NCBI RefSeq assembly: GCF_029350945.1
Contig: NZ_JARKMS010000002.1
Coordinates: 887,376 to 951,375 of the forward strand
Length of the DNA stretch: 64,000 bases
Origin: Maribacter huludaoensis
GTDB lineage: Bacteria; Bacteroidota; Bacteroidia; Flavobacteriales; Flavobacteriaceae
Reading direction: 5' to 3'
Made by a program: the position numbers and the translations under genes. Positions 63,378 to 64,000 of this stretch are shown piece after piece. Every line of letters starts with the position of its first letter. Positions within the stretch are counted from its first letter, which is position 1. The notes below the pieces were generated by a model, which was not told where the DNA came from, searched no databases, and saw only the letters and a list, made by a program, of their open reading frames with translations.

Positions 63378-63947
63378 ATGCTTGAAGAGCTTTTACAGTT
63401 GGATAAAGATTTTTTTTTATACCTCAACGGAATAGGTTCTCCGCAATGGGATAATTTCTTTCAGTTCGTATCCCATAAATTTAGTGCCATACCGCTGTAT
63501 CTTTTTTTGTTGATACTTTCCTTTCAGAAGTTTGGTACTAAAAAAACGTTACTACTCTTAGTTTCCGTTGCCTTATTGATAACGGTTACGGATCAGTTAG
63601 GAAATTTTTTCAAATACGGTATTGCCAGATTAAGGCCTTGTCACGATCCAGAAGTAGAACCCTACATGCGATTGGTGAAAAGTTACTGTGGTGGTAAATT
63701 CGGTTACTTCTCCGCGCATGCTTCAAACTCCTTTGCGCTGGCCGTGTTTTTTGGAAGTATTTTAAAATCGGAAACTAAATACATGGGTTTCCTGTTATTT
63801 ATTTGGGCCGCATTGGTTGCTTATAGTCGGGTCTATATTGGTGTACACTTTCCGTTAGACATCATTACGGGTGCCGTTATAGGTTCGTTATTCGGCTGGT
63901 TATTTGTAAAGTTATTTATATTTGCACTTCGCAAATTCTCCCTATGA
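63378..63947 (+). CDS. PAP2-family membrane phosphatase
   Basis: A 189-residue membrane phosphatase, probably acting on undecaprenyl pyrophosphate or another lipid phosphate. The three motifs are K-x6-RP (KYGIARLRP), a PSGH variant reading FSAHASN, and SR-x5-H-x3-D (SRVYIGVHFPLD). About five hydrophobic helices. It may recycle the lipid carrier used by the surface glycan genes in this window, but that link is inference. Its stop overlaps the ATG of the next gene (ATGA). Confidence 0.92.
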   Translation: MLEELLQLDKDFFLYLNGIGSPQWDNFFQFVSHKFSAIPLYLFLLILSFQKFGTKKTLLLLVSVALLITVTDQLGNFFKYGIARLRPCHDPEVEPYMRLVKSYCGGKFGYFSAHASNSFALAVFFGSILKSETKYMGFLLFIWAALVAYSRVYIGVHFPLDIITGAVIGSLFGWLFVKLFIFALRKFSL

Positions 63948-64000
63948 TATCTAATCTAAGGTACCGGTTTTTAATAGTTTTAATTTTTTTGGTATACGTT
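63944..64000 (+). CDS. Membrane protein, N-terminal fragment (cut by the window end)
   Basis: The frame opens at the ATG that overlaps the PAP2 stop (ATGA) and reads MISNLRYRFLIVLIFLVYV to the end of the window. The basic start and continuous hydrophobic stretch suggest a membrane protein such as a GT39-type transferase, but 19 residues are too few to assign it. Confidence 0.5.
   Translation, partial: MISNLRYRFLIVLIFLVYV

Overview
The window looks like chromosome of a marine-type Flavobacteriaceae bacterium (Bacteroidota). The DNA is AT-rich. Starts are often preceded by the Bacteroidota -7 element TAnnTTTG rather than by Shine-Dalgarno sequences. Three large surface proteins carry the type B C-terminal domain of type IX secretion (T9SS), and several families here are typical of Flavobacteriia (DUF5606, TupA-like ATP-grasp, IgGFc-binding/SprB-repeat adhesins). 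No rRNA, tRNA, CRISPR array, insertion sequence or prophage was seen.

Layout. 0-2.8 kb: the end of an HTTM-domain membrane protein overlapping a FecA-like TonB-dependent receptor. 2.9-12.1 kb: housekeeping genes (guaB, M1 aminopeptidase, thioredoxin-like protein, lysA, LON-domain protein, sucC). 12.3-15.5 kb: an accessory stretch with two tandem pairs of small paralogues (secreted TonB_C-like 111-residue proteins; TerB-like 130-residue proteins), a DUF1456 gene and a gene-poor gap holding a possibly broken two-helix membrane peptide. 15.4-20 kb: a DUF2254 membrane protein, an Hsp20 gene with a clear sigma-54 type promoter, a 0.6 kb gap and uvrB. 20-40.2 kb: a surface-protein region on the minus strand. 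It has two tandem T9SS cargo proteins with FN3-like repeats, an ABC exporter pair, a 682-residue IgGFc-binding/DUF11 protein, and a 4277-residue SprB-like giant adhesin whose N-terminal part is paralogous to that 682-residue protein.

40.4-52.4 kb: a hypothetical protein with kinase-like catalytic motifs and a nucleoid-associated protein. Next is a tightly packed minus-strand operon (TupA-like ATP-grasp, glycosyltransferase, threonylcarbamoyl-AMP synthase, CCA-adding enzyme, heme A synthase, pRiA4b-like protein). Then two further glycosyltransferases, dapD, and divergently ruvX-def followed by a DUF5606 gene. 52.6-54.1 kb: a PAS histidine kinase with a single-domain response regulator. 54.1-60 kb: a minus-strand carbohydrate locus (GH20 hexosaminidase, SGNH esterase, alpha/beta esterase, aquaglyceroporin, SMP-30 lactonase, TIM-barrel sugar isomerase). 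60.2-64 kb: mazG, an orphan response regulator, a MATE exporter, a small acidic protein, a PAP2 phosphatase and the first codons of another membrane protein.

Functional themes. Much of the accessory content concerns the cell surface: T9SS-exported adhesins, glycan assembly, and acquisition and breakdown of amino-sugar glycans. The most distinctive items are the giant adhesin with its short paralogue, the sigma-54/Hsp20 promoter with paired operator-like repeats, the tandem TonB_C-like mini-proteins, and the kinase-like orphan at 40.4 kb. All calls come from reading the sequence; no database search was run.
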